NCBI RefSeq assembly: GCF_017347605.1
Contig: NZ_AP024484.1
Coordinates: forward strand, 496,001-560,000
DNA from: Prevotella herbatica
GTDB lineage: Bacteria > Bacteroidota > Bacteroidia > Bacteroidales > Bacteroidaceae
Direction of reading: 5' to 3'
Length of the DNA: 64,000 nucleotides
Shown piece after piece: positions 46,107-55,200 of the stretch. The notes beneath the pieces were generated by a model. That model had not been told where the DNA came from. It was given only the letters and a program-made list of their open reading frames with translations, and did not search any database. Made by a program: the position numbers and the translations under genes. The first letter of the stretch is position 1. Each line of letters begins with the position of its first letter.

Positions 46107-46189
46107 GAAAATGCCAGCGATTATAGTATGATTATGTATTGTTTACTTTACATATACATTTGCAATACTATTGTTTAAAAGAGACAATG

Positions 46190-46275
46190 CTGTTCATGCT
46201 GTTTGCAGTTTATCTGCGTGAATCTCCGCCATCTGCGAGAGACTATGTAGTTCATGTTGTTACGTTTAGTCTATG
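46190..46275. repeat. Dispersed CTCGCAGAT/ATCTGCG repeat, copy h
   Basis: ATCTGCGTGAATCTCCGCC followed by ATCTGCGAGAGACTATGTAG and TTCATGTTGTTA; shares modules with copies c and g. It separates the FRG gene from the next gene. Confidence 0.65.
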
Positions 46276-46485
46276 GGCATCTGCAAAGAAATATAATAGC
46301 ATTTTTTCATGGTGGAACATCAATAATTTTATTCATATCATCTATGGAAAAGAATATTTTCAGTTTTGCAACAAGTTAAAAATAATTCAAAATATAACAT
46401 TTAATCTAAACAGATACTATTAATAATACTTTAATCATTACTTTTGCAATTCTATATATTTTGTCAAACTAAAAAAACATTAATT

Positions 46486-47475
46486 ATGAGTATTATGATT
46501 GTGCAGTTTCTGCATACAAGTGGAGAACATTCGTTTACAAAATCCAAAAACGAAGGAGAAAAACTGTTTAAGGATTGGAATTGTGATATAAAGCATCAAA
46601 GAAAATATCTTTGTACTACAGGTGCTTATATTAAGAATGGAAAAAAAATAGAAGTGAAAGAAAATGATACTACGAATAAGATTTATTTTTGGGGAGAGTG
46701 GGAACCGCAATCAGAAGTCACTCGTATTGTCAATCAAGATACTTGTAATGATGATGGCGCTTTGCCACATTTTATTCATGAACCATTTCTAAGGCTTAAT
46801 GAATCAGGACAGCTTATCAAAGGAGACAAAAATTCAACACCTACCAATACGGATCCATTTGTGTTCGGTGAAGATGGATTTTATTATAGCTATTGCATGC
46901 AAAGCATAAAAACATTGCAGGAATTGGACCCAGGAAGTATTATTTTATTTGGTTCAACAATCAAGCGAGACACACCTGATGCTTACTTTGCTTTGGATAC
47001 TGTTTTTGTTGTGGGACCAAAAGAGAATAAGCTAAAGTATAATATAAATAATGATCTAAGTGAATTGGAAGAATTTGCACCAAAGTATTACTTGGATATT
47101 ATGAATTATAAATCATCGGAAAACAATCCAAATTGTTCTTGCAATAAAAGTAAATCTGAAGGTTGTGAAAAAGAAGAAGATTTTACTTGCTATCGTGGTG
47201 CTAGTTATAAGAATCCTATAAATGGAATGTATAGTTTTGCACCATGTAAGGTTGGATCGGAAGGAGAAAAAGGATTCGAGAGGGTGAAACTGACAAAGGA
47301 TTCTTTTAATCAGATTTATAAGGAAGCAATTATTAGTAATAATAACGCTCAAGGAGTAAATTATACAAAGACTGATAAAATCCAAGATAATTTTAAAATC
47401 TGGACAAAATTGTGTGAGATTATTGAAAATAATGGATGTTATGAAGCTGTAAAGCTTAATTATACAGTAAGATAA
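46486..47475 (+). CDS. Unknown protein in the defence region
   Basis: I do not recognise the family. From the ATG at 46486 the protein has 329 residues, no signal or membrane segment, aromatic-rich segments such as IYFWGEWEPQSEVTR and FYYSYCMQSIKTLQ, a GSIILFGSTI strand followed by FALDTVFVVG, and several cysteines (NCSCNKSKSEGCEKEEDFTC). The strand pattern faintly recalls PUA/EVE-like nucleotide or modified-base readers, but this is speculation. TACTTTTG at 46439-46446 is a possible -7 element. Neighbours on both sides are defence-type genes. Confidence 0.65.
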   Translation: MSIMIVQFLHTSGEHSFTKSKNEGEKLFKDWNCDIKHQRKYLCTTGAYIKNGKKIEVKENDTTNKIYFWGEWEPQSEVTRIVNQDTCNDDGALPHFIHEPFLRLNESGQLIKGDKNSTPTNTDPFVFGEDGFYYSYCMQSIKTLQELDPGSIILFGSTIKRDTPDAYFALDTVFVVGPKENKLKYNINNDLSELEEFAPKYYLDIMNYKSSENNPNCSCNKSKSEGCEKEEDFTCYRGASYKNPINGMYSFAPCKVGSEGEKGFERVKLTKDSFNQIYKEAIISNNNAQGVNYTKTDKIQDNFKIWTKLCEIIENNGCYEAVKLNYTVR

Positions 47476-47521
47476 TATTGAGACTTCTTGCATGAGAAGT
47501 CTTAATATGACATCAATATAT

Positions 47522-47563
47522 GGACTCTTAGCAGACTATAACACCAAAGTATGCTGAGAGTCC
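47522..47563. terminator. Hairpin after the unknown gene
   Basis: GGACTCTTAGCA (47522-47533) pairs with TGCTGAGAGTCC (47552-47563) with one wobble. A smaller 8-bp hairpin (AGACTTCT/AGAAGTCT) lies at 47481-47502. Together they probably end the transcript from 46486. Confidence 0.55.
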
Positions 47564-47682
47564 TATTATGATTAAATTCATAAATGAATGGCTTGAAGAG
47601 TTCCTAGTAACAAGCTATTAATTAATCAGGCTACATATCAAATAAAACAACACTTTAAATTATCAATTCACGTCTGTACATC

Positions 47683-47882
47683 ATGAAAAGATTACTCCCA
47701 TCACAATACTAGCAGCATGAACCCTTGTTGCTTTAGCAAGTAAGCCACAAGTTAAGAAAACAGCAAAAAAGACTGTTACAACGCATCAGAAGAAAACTTC
47801 AGGTGTAAAGCGTGACACCTTAATCATCAAGTTTAATCCCAATTCTGCTCAAAATGCACCTGAAGGAATGAAGGCAGAGTAA
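47683..47882 (+). pseudogene. Decayed small secreted protein gene
   Basis: An ATG at 47683 (MKRLLP) shifts frame into ITILAA-stop-TLVALAS, a broken signal peptide. The open remainder KPQVKKTAKKTVTTHQKKTS and VKRDTLIIKFNPNSAQ ends at a TAA at 47880. One frameshift and one in-frame TGA separate it from a coherent ~65-residue exported basic protein. A diverged fragment of the same sequence lies at about 43707-43745. Confidence 0.55.
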
Positions 47883-47946
47883 AAAATAGCGTCCCTGTAC
47901 CTCATTTACTTTCTTATATGTCGTTATATGTTTATTTATAGTTATC

Positions 47947-47974
47947 ATAAGGACATTGAAAGAGAAGTCCTTAT
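47947..47974. terminator. Hairpin between convergent pseudogene and KAP gene
   Basis: ATAAGGAC (47947-47954) and GTCCTTAT (47967-47974) form a perfect 8-bp stem; a T-containing tract follows on the plus side. Confidence 0.45.
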
Positions 47975-48045
47975 TCCCTAATAAAATACCAATTAAAGTG
48001 ATAAGGACAAATTAAATACGAGCGGTTATACGCCTAAAACGTATT

Positions 48046-50619
48046 TTATGAATCAAAATGTATATATTTAAAGTCAAATTGTACTGGACCTATTTTTTCT
48101 TGGGCGAAATACTTATTCATAAACTCACTAAATTCTTTCAACATTTCATCATCTTTATTTGATTCCATTAGCTCATCAATAAAACTTTTAAAGGCATCTT
48201 TACTTTTCCATATATCATCCACTACGGGACTAGATAGATATGCATAATTATTAGAATTTTTATTTATTAATGAAGGAAAAACTGTAGTATAATTTGATTT
48301 CACATAACTTATAAATATTTCATCTGCTCTTTCATTTCGAAATTCATCATAGTGGTATGTTCCGTCATGATTAATAACCTTTCCTAAATAGGATGTGTAA
48401 TCTAGAAATTTCAATACTTTATCAAATGTCATATTACAGTCACATGCCAATTGAAGCGTTTTCTCACTTATCTTATGACATTCTTCTGCTGTGAAATTTA
48501 ACTTGGATGTTACAGGTAATTCAATAAACAAATCTTTTATAAATTTAGCAACAAACTCAGAAGCACCATTTTCAAAGAAGACTTCATAAATGAAGGCTTT
48601 ATTCTCTTCTGGTGTTAAAGGTGACTTAAGAATTACAGAATAAACAAAATTAACTTTTAGAAAAATGTCCCCTATTTTATATCCTACATAAAAAATACTA
48701 CTGATTACTTTTTTATATATTTCTATATTACTAATTTTAGCATTGCCTAAGAGATCAGATAAATTATAACCTTTTTTATCATTAAGCCAAACATTAATAT
48801 ATTGTTTAATCTCTTGGTAAGGCTTGTTCATCACTTTTTCAAATTCATCTTCAGAAATATCAGAATCCAACAAAGAATAATAAAAATAACGATCTATATA
48901 TGAAGGATTATTGATTGTTTTTGTTTGATAAGTTTGTAGGTTAAACAACACTCGTAGCATACTTTCTATATTCTTAATATCTTCGTCATCGGTATATTTG
49001 TTTTTTATTATTTCAAGTATATCTTCATTATCTGAAGATGAATTTGTTTGACTCTTCTTCCATAATTTTAAATAGTTACCATCCTTAACTAGATACTTAA
49101 AATGCGCTTTTGCTAACAACTCATATACATAGTTATATTTCATCCTAAGTAATTCAACATTCATCAAATCTTTGATAACAATCTCACCATGCAATCTTTG
49201 ATAAACGAGATTGAAAGCATTTAAGAAACGATATACGTCTCTTATACTTTTTATATAATCAAACTTAAGTCCAAACCAGGGAGCGTTTATAGTGCTTTTA
49301 AATTCTTCTTTATCCTCAAGTTTAATGTTTTTCAGCCCCTCATTTAATAATATTTCTTTCAACTTAGATTTTTCATATTCAGGAAGTTTAAATTGATATT
49401 GAAATATTTTTTCTATATATTTATTACTTTTATACACTTTATCATTTAAAGTTTTTATCAAATACTCTCTATCATAAGCCGAAACAAACACCATATTAGG
49501 GAAATCAGCACTATTTCTTATCAACTGTAATACTGACATTATCTCATCCTTATCTAATCGATCTAAATCATCTATAATAACAAGAATTAATTTGCCAATT
49601 CCTTTTATAGCAGAATTAATGACTTCGCGTTTAGTAACAACACTTTGAGAGGAAAAGCATTCTATAAATTTTGCGCCGAACTTTATAATATCATGATTAC
49701 TATCAGAGAGGATGCGTGCATATTCTGTTAAGTTTGTTGATAAAGACGAGTCATATTTCTTTAGATTTTCACGAAGCTCTAAAAAGAAAGCATCGACAAG
49801 ATTACGTTCTTTTTCATACTTCCAAGGATTAAACTTTATAATAATAGTATTTTTCTCATCAAAATGGTTACATAATAAATAGAGAAATGAGGTTTTCCCT
49901 TCTCCCCAAGGTGATTCAACACCAACAGAGAATGCCCTCTCTTCAATTGGTGTATTTTTTATCTTTATTGCAAGTTCTTCTGCGAATTTGTCTCTTTTGA
50001 TTAAAGAATCACTCTCCTCTTCTTTAATTGGTAAATCTGTTTCAAATCCTTTTGACTCATCTATTATTCTAGGAACTCTTTTGTAACAAGCCGTTTTGAT
50101 TATTATCAATAAAGAATATAAAGGAACTATGTCGATATAAGATAAATATTTTAAATTCCAAAATTTCACATAAGTCCATTCGTCAGAAAGGAGTCTATAA
50201 TAAGCCCAGAAGAGTAAGAAAGTAAAAGCCCATCCAAATCTTGAATTGGATACTTTCTTATTATTGCGTATATCGATTACAGTGTAGTAGATTAGTACTA
50301 TAACAACAAATATAAATAATATTCGTTCTGCTATATTATCATCAAACCCTGATAATATTCCATTAGCAATATAGTCATCGATTACCCCCATTATAAAGGC
50401 ATTACAAAGGACAAACAATGATACAAATATTAATATCAATTTTGTATTAAAGTCGCTCAGGATCTTTTTTATAGAAGTAACAATTAATGACTTTATTTTG
50501 GCATCACTTATTGCTTTTTTAATACTCGATAATTTTGTTTTAGCATCACTCAATTTCTTTTTTATATCGGCAATCATTGATGGCTGCTCTTGAGTATTAT
50601 CTGAAGTTGTATTATTCAT
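48046..50619 (-). CDS. Membrane KAP-family P-loop NTPase
   Basis: From the ATG at 50619 the protein has 857 residues. Four membrane helices lie before residue ~190 (LILIFVSLFVLCNAFIMGV, ILFIFVVIVLIYYTVI, WAFTFLLFWAYYRLL, IVPLYSLLIII). A KAP NTPase follows with Walker A SPWGEGKTSF (K242), FNPWKYEKE, Walker B LVIIDDLDRLD and VFVSAYDREYL. About 450 further residues are helical. The family occurs in plasmid- and phage-encoded exclusion or defence functions. It is divergent from the Abi_2 gene. Confidence 0.85.
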   Translation of the reverse strand: MNNTTSDNTQEQPSMIADIKKKLSDAKTKLSSIKKAISDAKIKSLIVTSIKKILSDFNTKLILIFVSLFVLCNAFIMGVIDDYIANGILSGFDDNIAERILFIFVVIVLIYYTVIDIRNNKKVSNSRFGWAFTFLLFWAYYRLLSDEWTYVKFWNLKYLSYIDIVPLYSLLIIIKTACYKRVPRIIDESKGFETDLPIKEEESDSLIKRDKFAEELAIKIKNTPIEERAFSVGVESPWGEGKTSFLYLLCNHFDEKNTIIIKFNPWKYEKERNLVDAFFLELRENLKKYDSSLSTNLTEYARILSDSNHDIIKFGAKFIECFSSQSVVTKREVINSAIKGIGKLILVIIDDLDRLDKDEIMSVLQLIRNSADFPNMVFVSAYDREYLIKTLNDKVYKSNKYIEKIFQYQFKLPEYEKSKLKEILLNEGLKNIKLEDKEEFKSTINAPWFGLKFDYIKSIRDVYRFLNAFNLVYQRLHGEIVIKDLMNVELLRMKYNYVYELLAKAHFKYLVKDGNYLKLWKKSQTNSSSDNEDILEIIKNKYTDDEDIKNIESMLRVLFNLQTYQTKTINNPSYIDRYFYYSLLDSDISEDEFEKVMNKPYQEIKQYINVWLNDKKGYNLSDLLGNAKISNIEIYKKVISSIFYVGYKIGDIFLKVNFVYSVILKSPLTPEENKAFIYEVFFENGASEFVAKFIKDLFIELPVTSKLNFTAEECHKISEKTLQLACDCNMTFDKVLKFLDYTSYLGKVINHDGTYHYDEFRNERADEIFISYVKSNYTTVFPSLINKNSNNYAYLSSPVVDDIWKSKDAFKSFIDELMESNKDDEMLKEFSEFMNKYFAQEKIGPVQFDFKYIHFDS

Positions 50620-50791
50620 TTGCAAAATTATTAATGTAAGTATTCCCATTCGGGGACAGCACAAAATTAGTCAATAAATTCATCTTTCGTTTCCTTTTCT
50701 ACAAATTTCTTTAGAATTAGCGAGAATTAAGCCTTATATAGTTTGTTAATTGTTAAAAATCAGGATAACTTGAAAGAAAATGCTCAGATTA

Positions 50792-50823
50792 TTTGTAAGT
50801 AACATGATTAATAGATACCTTTG
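50792..50823 (+). promoter_or_regulatory. Promoter of the structured RNA and Abi_2 gene
   Basis: TTTG (50792-50795), 20 bp, TACCTTTG (50816-50823). Transcription should start near 50829, about 95 nt before the Abi_2 ATG. Confidence 0.72.
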
Positions 50824-50828
50824 CACAT

Positions 50829-50914
50829 ATAAAAAAGTGCCTGTACATCCAGGCGGTGTAGGTGCACTATAATAAGGATATAGGGGACATTCCAAGCGAA
50901 TGTTCCCATTTTTT
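50829..50914 (+). ncRNA. Candidate AbiF-type structured RNA ahead of Abi_2
   Basis: The ~86-nt region between promoter and gene has two structured parts. The first has outer stem AGTGC (50836-50840)/GCACT (50864-50868) enclosing a CTG/CAG inner stem and GGCGGTGTAGGTG. The second is an intrinsic terminator: GGGACATTC (50884-50892), loop, GAATGTTCCC (50898-50907), then ATTTTTTAT, ending 12 nt before the ATG. A short RNA that ends before the Abi_2 gene, with some read-through, is the expected product. An abiF RNA motif upstream of Abi_2 genes has been described; I cannot test this match here. Confidence 0.6.
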
Positions 50915-50925
50915 ATACTATAACT

Positions 50926-51810
50926 ATGACAAAGAAACTAGCTACAACCATTGAACAACAAATACAACTTCTTAAGGATAGGGGGATGACTATATCTAAT
51001 GAAGACAAAGCAAAAAGCATATTAATGGATAAGGGGTATTACCGTTTGGGATTTTATTGGTTCCCATTTGAGACTACATATCCAGATACGACAAAACGTA
51101 GCCATAAATTCAAAGAAGGTACAGAATTTAGAGATGCTGTGGCTTTATATTATTTTGACAGTAATTTACGTACAATATTGGCAGAATATTTATATCGAAT
51201 AGAAATTAACTTTCGCACAAATTTAATATATAACGTTTCAAACCATTACAATGCTGATCCGTATTGGTTTTCAAATTTATCAATAGTAAAGGACAAATTT
51301 TTAGACTCCTTAGATAGAAATTATAGTAATATTATGAAAAATGATGCTATTAAAATTCATCATAAGCATCATAAAAAAGATAAATATGCTCCAGCCTGGA
51401 AAACATTAGAATACATGACTTTTGGAGAAATCATTACTTTATATAATAGTTTAAGAGATGACGACCTGAGACTCAAGATTGCTGCGAAATACAATATAAA
51501 AAATCTTAAGACTATGAGTAGTTTAATGACAAACATCCGAGTTTTAAGAAATCTGTGTGCTCACTCTCATAATATATTTGATTTGCACTTAAAACTATCC
51601 TTGCGTAAAGGACCTATTAATAATATGAATGGGCATAATAATGATCTTGTAGGATGTCTTTTGTTCATTCATTATATTATATTTTCTATTTCTAAAAATA
51701 GAGCTTTAGATTTTAAAAACAGAATTAAGGAATTAGTTGAAAATGAATCAGATGAGAAAATTCATTATATAATTGATTATATCAAAGATTTTTATCAAGC
51801 ACTAGAATAA
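50926..51810 (+). CDS. Abi_2 (AbiD/AbiF-like) HEPN abortive infection protein
   Basis: The 294-residue protein matches Abi_2: N-terminal TIEQQIQLLKDRGM, GYYRLGFYWFPF, the RIEINFRTNLIY helix, APAWKTLEYMTFGEI, and a C-terminal HEPN RNase motif R208-x4-H213 (RNLCAH). HEPN Abi proteins are thought to cut RNA and stop growth on infection. The upstream small RNA with its own terminator fits the reported RNA-controlled arrangement of AbiF-type genes. It is divergent from the membrane KAP gene. Confidence 0.88.
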   Translation: MTKKLATTIEQQIQLLKDRGMTISNEDKAKSILMDKGYYRLGFYWFPFETTYPDTTKRSHKFKEGTEFRDAVALYYFDSNLRTILAEYLYRIEINFRTNLIYNVSNHYNADPYWFSNLSIVKDKFLDSLDRNYSNIMKNDAIKIHHKHHKKDKYAPAWKTLEYMTFGEIITLYNSLRDDDLRLKIAAKYNIKNLKTMSSLMTNIRVLRNLCAHSHNIFDLHLKLSLRKGPINNMNGHNNDLVGCLLFIHYIIFSISKNRALDFKNRIKELVENESDEKIHYIIDYIKDFYQALE

Positions 51811-51845
51811 GAAAATATAAGGATAAACCTACTTATGCCTATTCA

Positions 51846-52127
51846 CTATTTGATGGAATAATGAAAGGTTTGATCAGGAACACTTGTATTTATATAAATA
51901 TCAGGCGCATGGAATCTAGTAATTTTAATAAATGGAGCATCCAGGGAATGAACATATAACATAACTATTTTGCCATCATCCGCTTTAAATTTACCCAAAT
52001 TATCATCGCTAAATGAATAACCGTTTACTCTATAGTCGATGTCTGGTATCTCATTTACTAATATTATACTTTTAATAGTAGATCTATCGACATCTTCTCC
52101 ATAAATACCAGAAATAGTAAAAGAGAC
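51846..52127 (-). pseudogene. 3' fragment of an unknown gene
   Basis: A frame of 93 codons without a start codon runs back to a TGA at 52128-52130. It is protein-like, with beta-type segments (VSFTISGIYGEDVDR, YRVNGYSFSDDNLGKF, IVMLYVHSLDAPFIKI) and ends at a TAG. It is probably the surviving C-terminus of a larger, perhaps surface or secreted, protein. I do not recognise the family. Confidence 0.45.
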
Positions 52128-52141
52128 TCAACCTGATTAAT

Positions 52142-52198
52142 TCTCCCACAGATTACCCAGATGCATAATGAATGCTATTGAGGGTAATCTGCGGGAGA
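52142..52198. repeat. Dispersed repeat copy i, 17-bp hairpin
   Basis: TCTCCCACAGATTACCC (52142-52158) and GGGTAATCTGCGGGAGA (52182-52198) are inverted repeats with one wobble/mismatch and a 23-nt loop. It lies 16 bp after the end of the hybrid regulator gene and may terminate it. Confidence 0.65.
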
Positions 52199-52213
52199 CA
52201 ATACTTGTAATGA

Positions 52214-55200
52214 TTAAGACTTTCCAGCAGCCTTTATTTTCTTAAGATACTCCGTAGGGTAATAACCGAAATCCTCTTTGAAGCACTTGCGGAAATAAGT
52301 TACGCTGCTTAATCCTACCATATAGGTAATCTCATTTATTGTGTACGTATTCTTTAAGAGTAACTTCTCGGCATGCTGCATCTTGTAATGCCTTACATAC
52401 TCGTTGGTGCTTATGCCTGTGAGAGCTTTCATCTTGCGATAAAGAGTAGACGTACTCATGTTTAGCTTCTCGGTAAGGAAGTTTACGTCAAGAACGCCAC
52501 TGATGTTGTCGTCAAGTATCTTGTTGAGATTATCAAAGAATTCCTGATCCACCTTGTTCATTGATTCCTTTAATATCTCATTCTTTTCTGATAACGACAA
52601 ATCGTGACCTGATCTTGATTCGTTTGCCGAATTAAGCAGACGGCGACGCTGTTCAAGAAGATTGTTTATTCTGCTTTCTACAAGAGAAACACTAAACGGT
52701 TTCGTGATATACGAGTCTGCACCTGCATCATAGCCCTCTTCTTTGGCATCATTGCTTACCTTGGCTGTGAGAAGTATTACTGGTATATGACTTGTACGCT
52801 GGTCGTTCTTTAATATCTTACACAATTCATTTCCATCCATGTTAGGCATCATCACATCACTGATGATGATATCCGGAATAACGTCAAGCGCAATAGCAAG
52901 TCCTTCCCTACCATCTTCTGCCTGACACACTTCGTATTTATCGGCAAATGATGTAGCTATATATTCACGTATATCCTTATTATCCTCGACAACAAGCAAT
53001 ATCTCGCGTGAACTTTCGTCTGCGTCATCGTGTTTTTCGACGACAACAGTGTTATCTTCTGTCTCTTCTAATTCATCAGAAGTCTGTTCACCATGCAATG
53101 CTTCAGGATATATATTATCCTCAGCAAGACTAATAATGAAATGAGATCCATGCTCAACACTGCTGTCTACAGAAATCTGCCCCTGATGCAACGCAACAAG
53201 ACTCTTTACCAAAGCCAATCCGATACCTGTACCGGAAGCCTGATGAGGACTATTCTCCTGATAGTAGCGTTCAAAGATATGTGGCAGCGCAGCAGCAGAT
53301 ATACCATGACCAGTATCATGAACGGCTATCTGAACCATTCTGCGACCATCATTAATGACTCTTTCTACACAAACTATAATCTCACCTCTGTCAGTATATT
53401 TAATAGCGTTTGATATGAGGTTATCTAAAACCATGTTTATCACCTCATTATCAAAATACATCTTAATATCGTTTTCGGTTGAGACGAAACGTATTCTAAC
53501 ACTGTCCTTTCTGTTGAGTTCCTCGTATTTTAACATCACCTCATGAACAGCGCTGACGATATTTCCACGAACGACACACAATCTTCTATTATCAGTCTCT
53601 GTCTTTCTGAACTCAAGTATTCGGTTTATCAATTCCTGTAACCTTTTAGCACTTCTGTTTATCACAGCCAACTTATGCTTAACCTTATCAGACAGTTCAT
53701 TGCTATGAGAAAAGTCATCAAGCGGTCCGAGTATGAGCGTGAGCGGAGTACGCAGTTCGTGAGTGATATTGGTGAAGAATCGCAATCTCTCATCATTAAG
53801 TTCTTGCTGCTGTTCATGTTTTCTCTTTTCAGAAGACAAAAGATATTCCAATCTCATCTTGCGAGAGTAACTACGGAATATGTAGACCGTCAAACTTATG
53901 ATAGATATTGTATAGATGAGTTTTGCCCACCAAGAGAGCCAGAATGGAGGATTAACGGTTAAATCTAATGTAGCTACATCGGTAGTCCATTCCTGATTAT
54001 GTCTGCGACAACGTACTTCAAGCGTATAACTGCCATACGGAATATCACGAAACGTGATTACATTATCTTCTGTTGTCTGCCAGTTTCCTTGCAATCCATT
54101 GAGTCTATAAGAATACTCTACCCTGCCAAGCAAAGAATAATCTCTGACATTGAAATGCAGCGTAAACGTATTGTCCTTATATCCAAGTTCTATCTGCTTC
54201 TTTCCGATAAGGTTTATCGTGCTATCGCTCAAAGCCTTTTCGCCAAGAGGAATGTCAACAGCTGTGATAAAGACTTGAGGAGCTGCATGATTAGACAATA
54301 CTTCTGACGGATTGAAATATGTTAATCCTCTAGTACTTCCAAAATAGATCGTTCCGGTTGGGGATGTTGTTACACTTGACGGATTATAGTTACCCAGCGC
54401 AACATTATCCTTATAGCCATAGTTAAGAAACGATGTTTCGCCCTTCTTCAGACAACTGATGCCCTTATTTGTGCTAACCCATACATTTCCCTTGCGATCC
54501 TGTGCTATTGCACGAATGTTTGTATTGTTCAGGTTGTTGTCCTGACCATACACTTTATACAGATTCTTATGCTCATCAGGGAAACAAACCACACCTTCAC
54601 CTGTAGCAAGCCAGAAAGACCTGTCATTGCCACGAATAATTCCATTTACTGTATTTGAAGGGAATCCATGATCTGTGCTGTAAGCATGCTTATGACGCAT
54701 TGAATGATCATACTTTACTAGTCCGTCACCGAATGTACCTATCCATAAATTGTGATTGCTATCAAGACATATTGTTCTAACAAGGCTTTCCTTTATCTTA
54801 TATGCCTTTATCACCTTCAGCGTATTTATGTCGACAGTATATATTCCACTACTTGTTCCTACCCACATCACGTTGCCGTCCTCACAGAAGCATCTCACAT
54901 CGACTGTTTCTTTAAATATCTTACTGAGACCTCCAGAAGCACGCCTGACGTAAGCATTATCAGAAAAACATCCAATCCAGATATTACCATTCTTATCACG
55001 ATGCACCACCTGAACTGAACGTCCTGGCAACGAAACATCAGAATGTATCCTGTTTTTTTCTGAATCAAATACATTTATTCCGTCACCATCTGTTCCAACA
55101 AATAGATTTCCCTTTGTATCGAATCCTAGTCCGAGAACTGATTTCGTTGAAATATGCTTTTCGGGATTTACTGGCGAATAACTCAACAGAGAAAACAACG

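Noticed and set aside
47113..47493. 126-codon minus-strand frame
   Set aside because: It is antisense to the unknown 329-residue gene, which has better start context and codon pattern; the minus frame is rich in I/F/S from AT bias.
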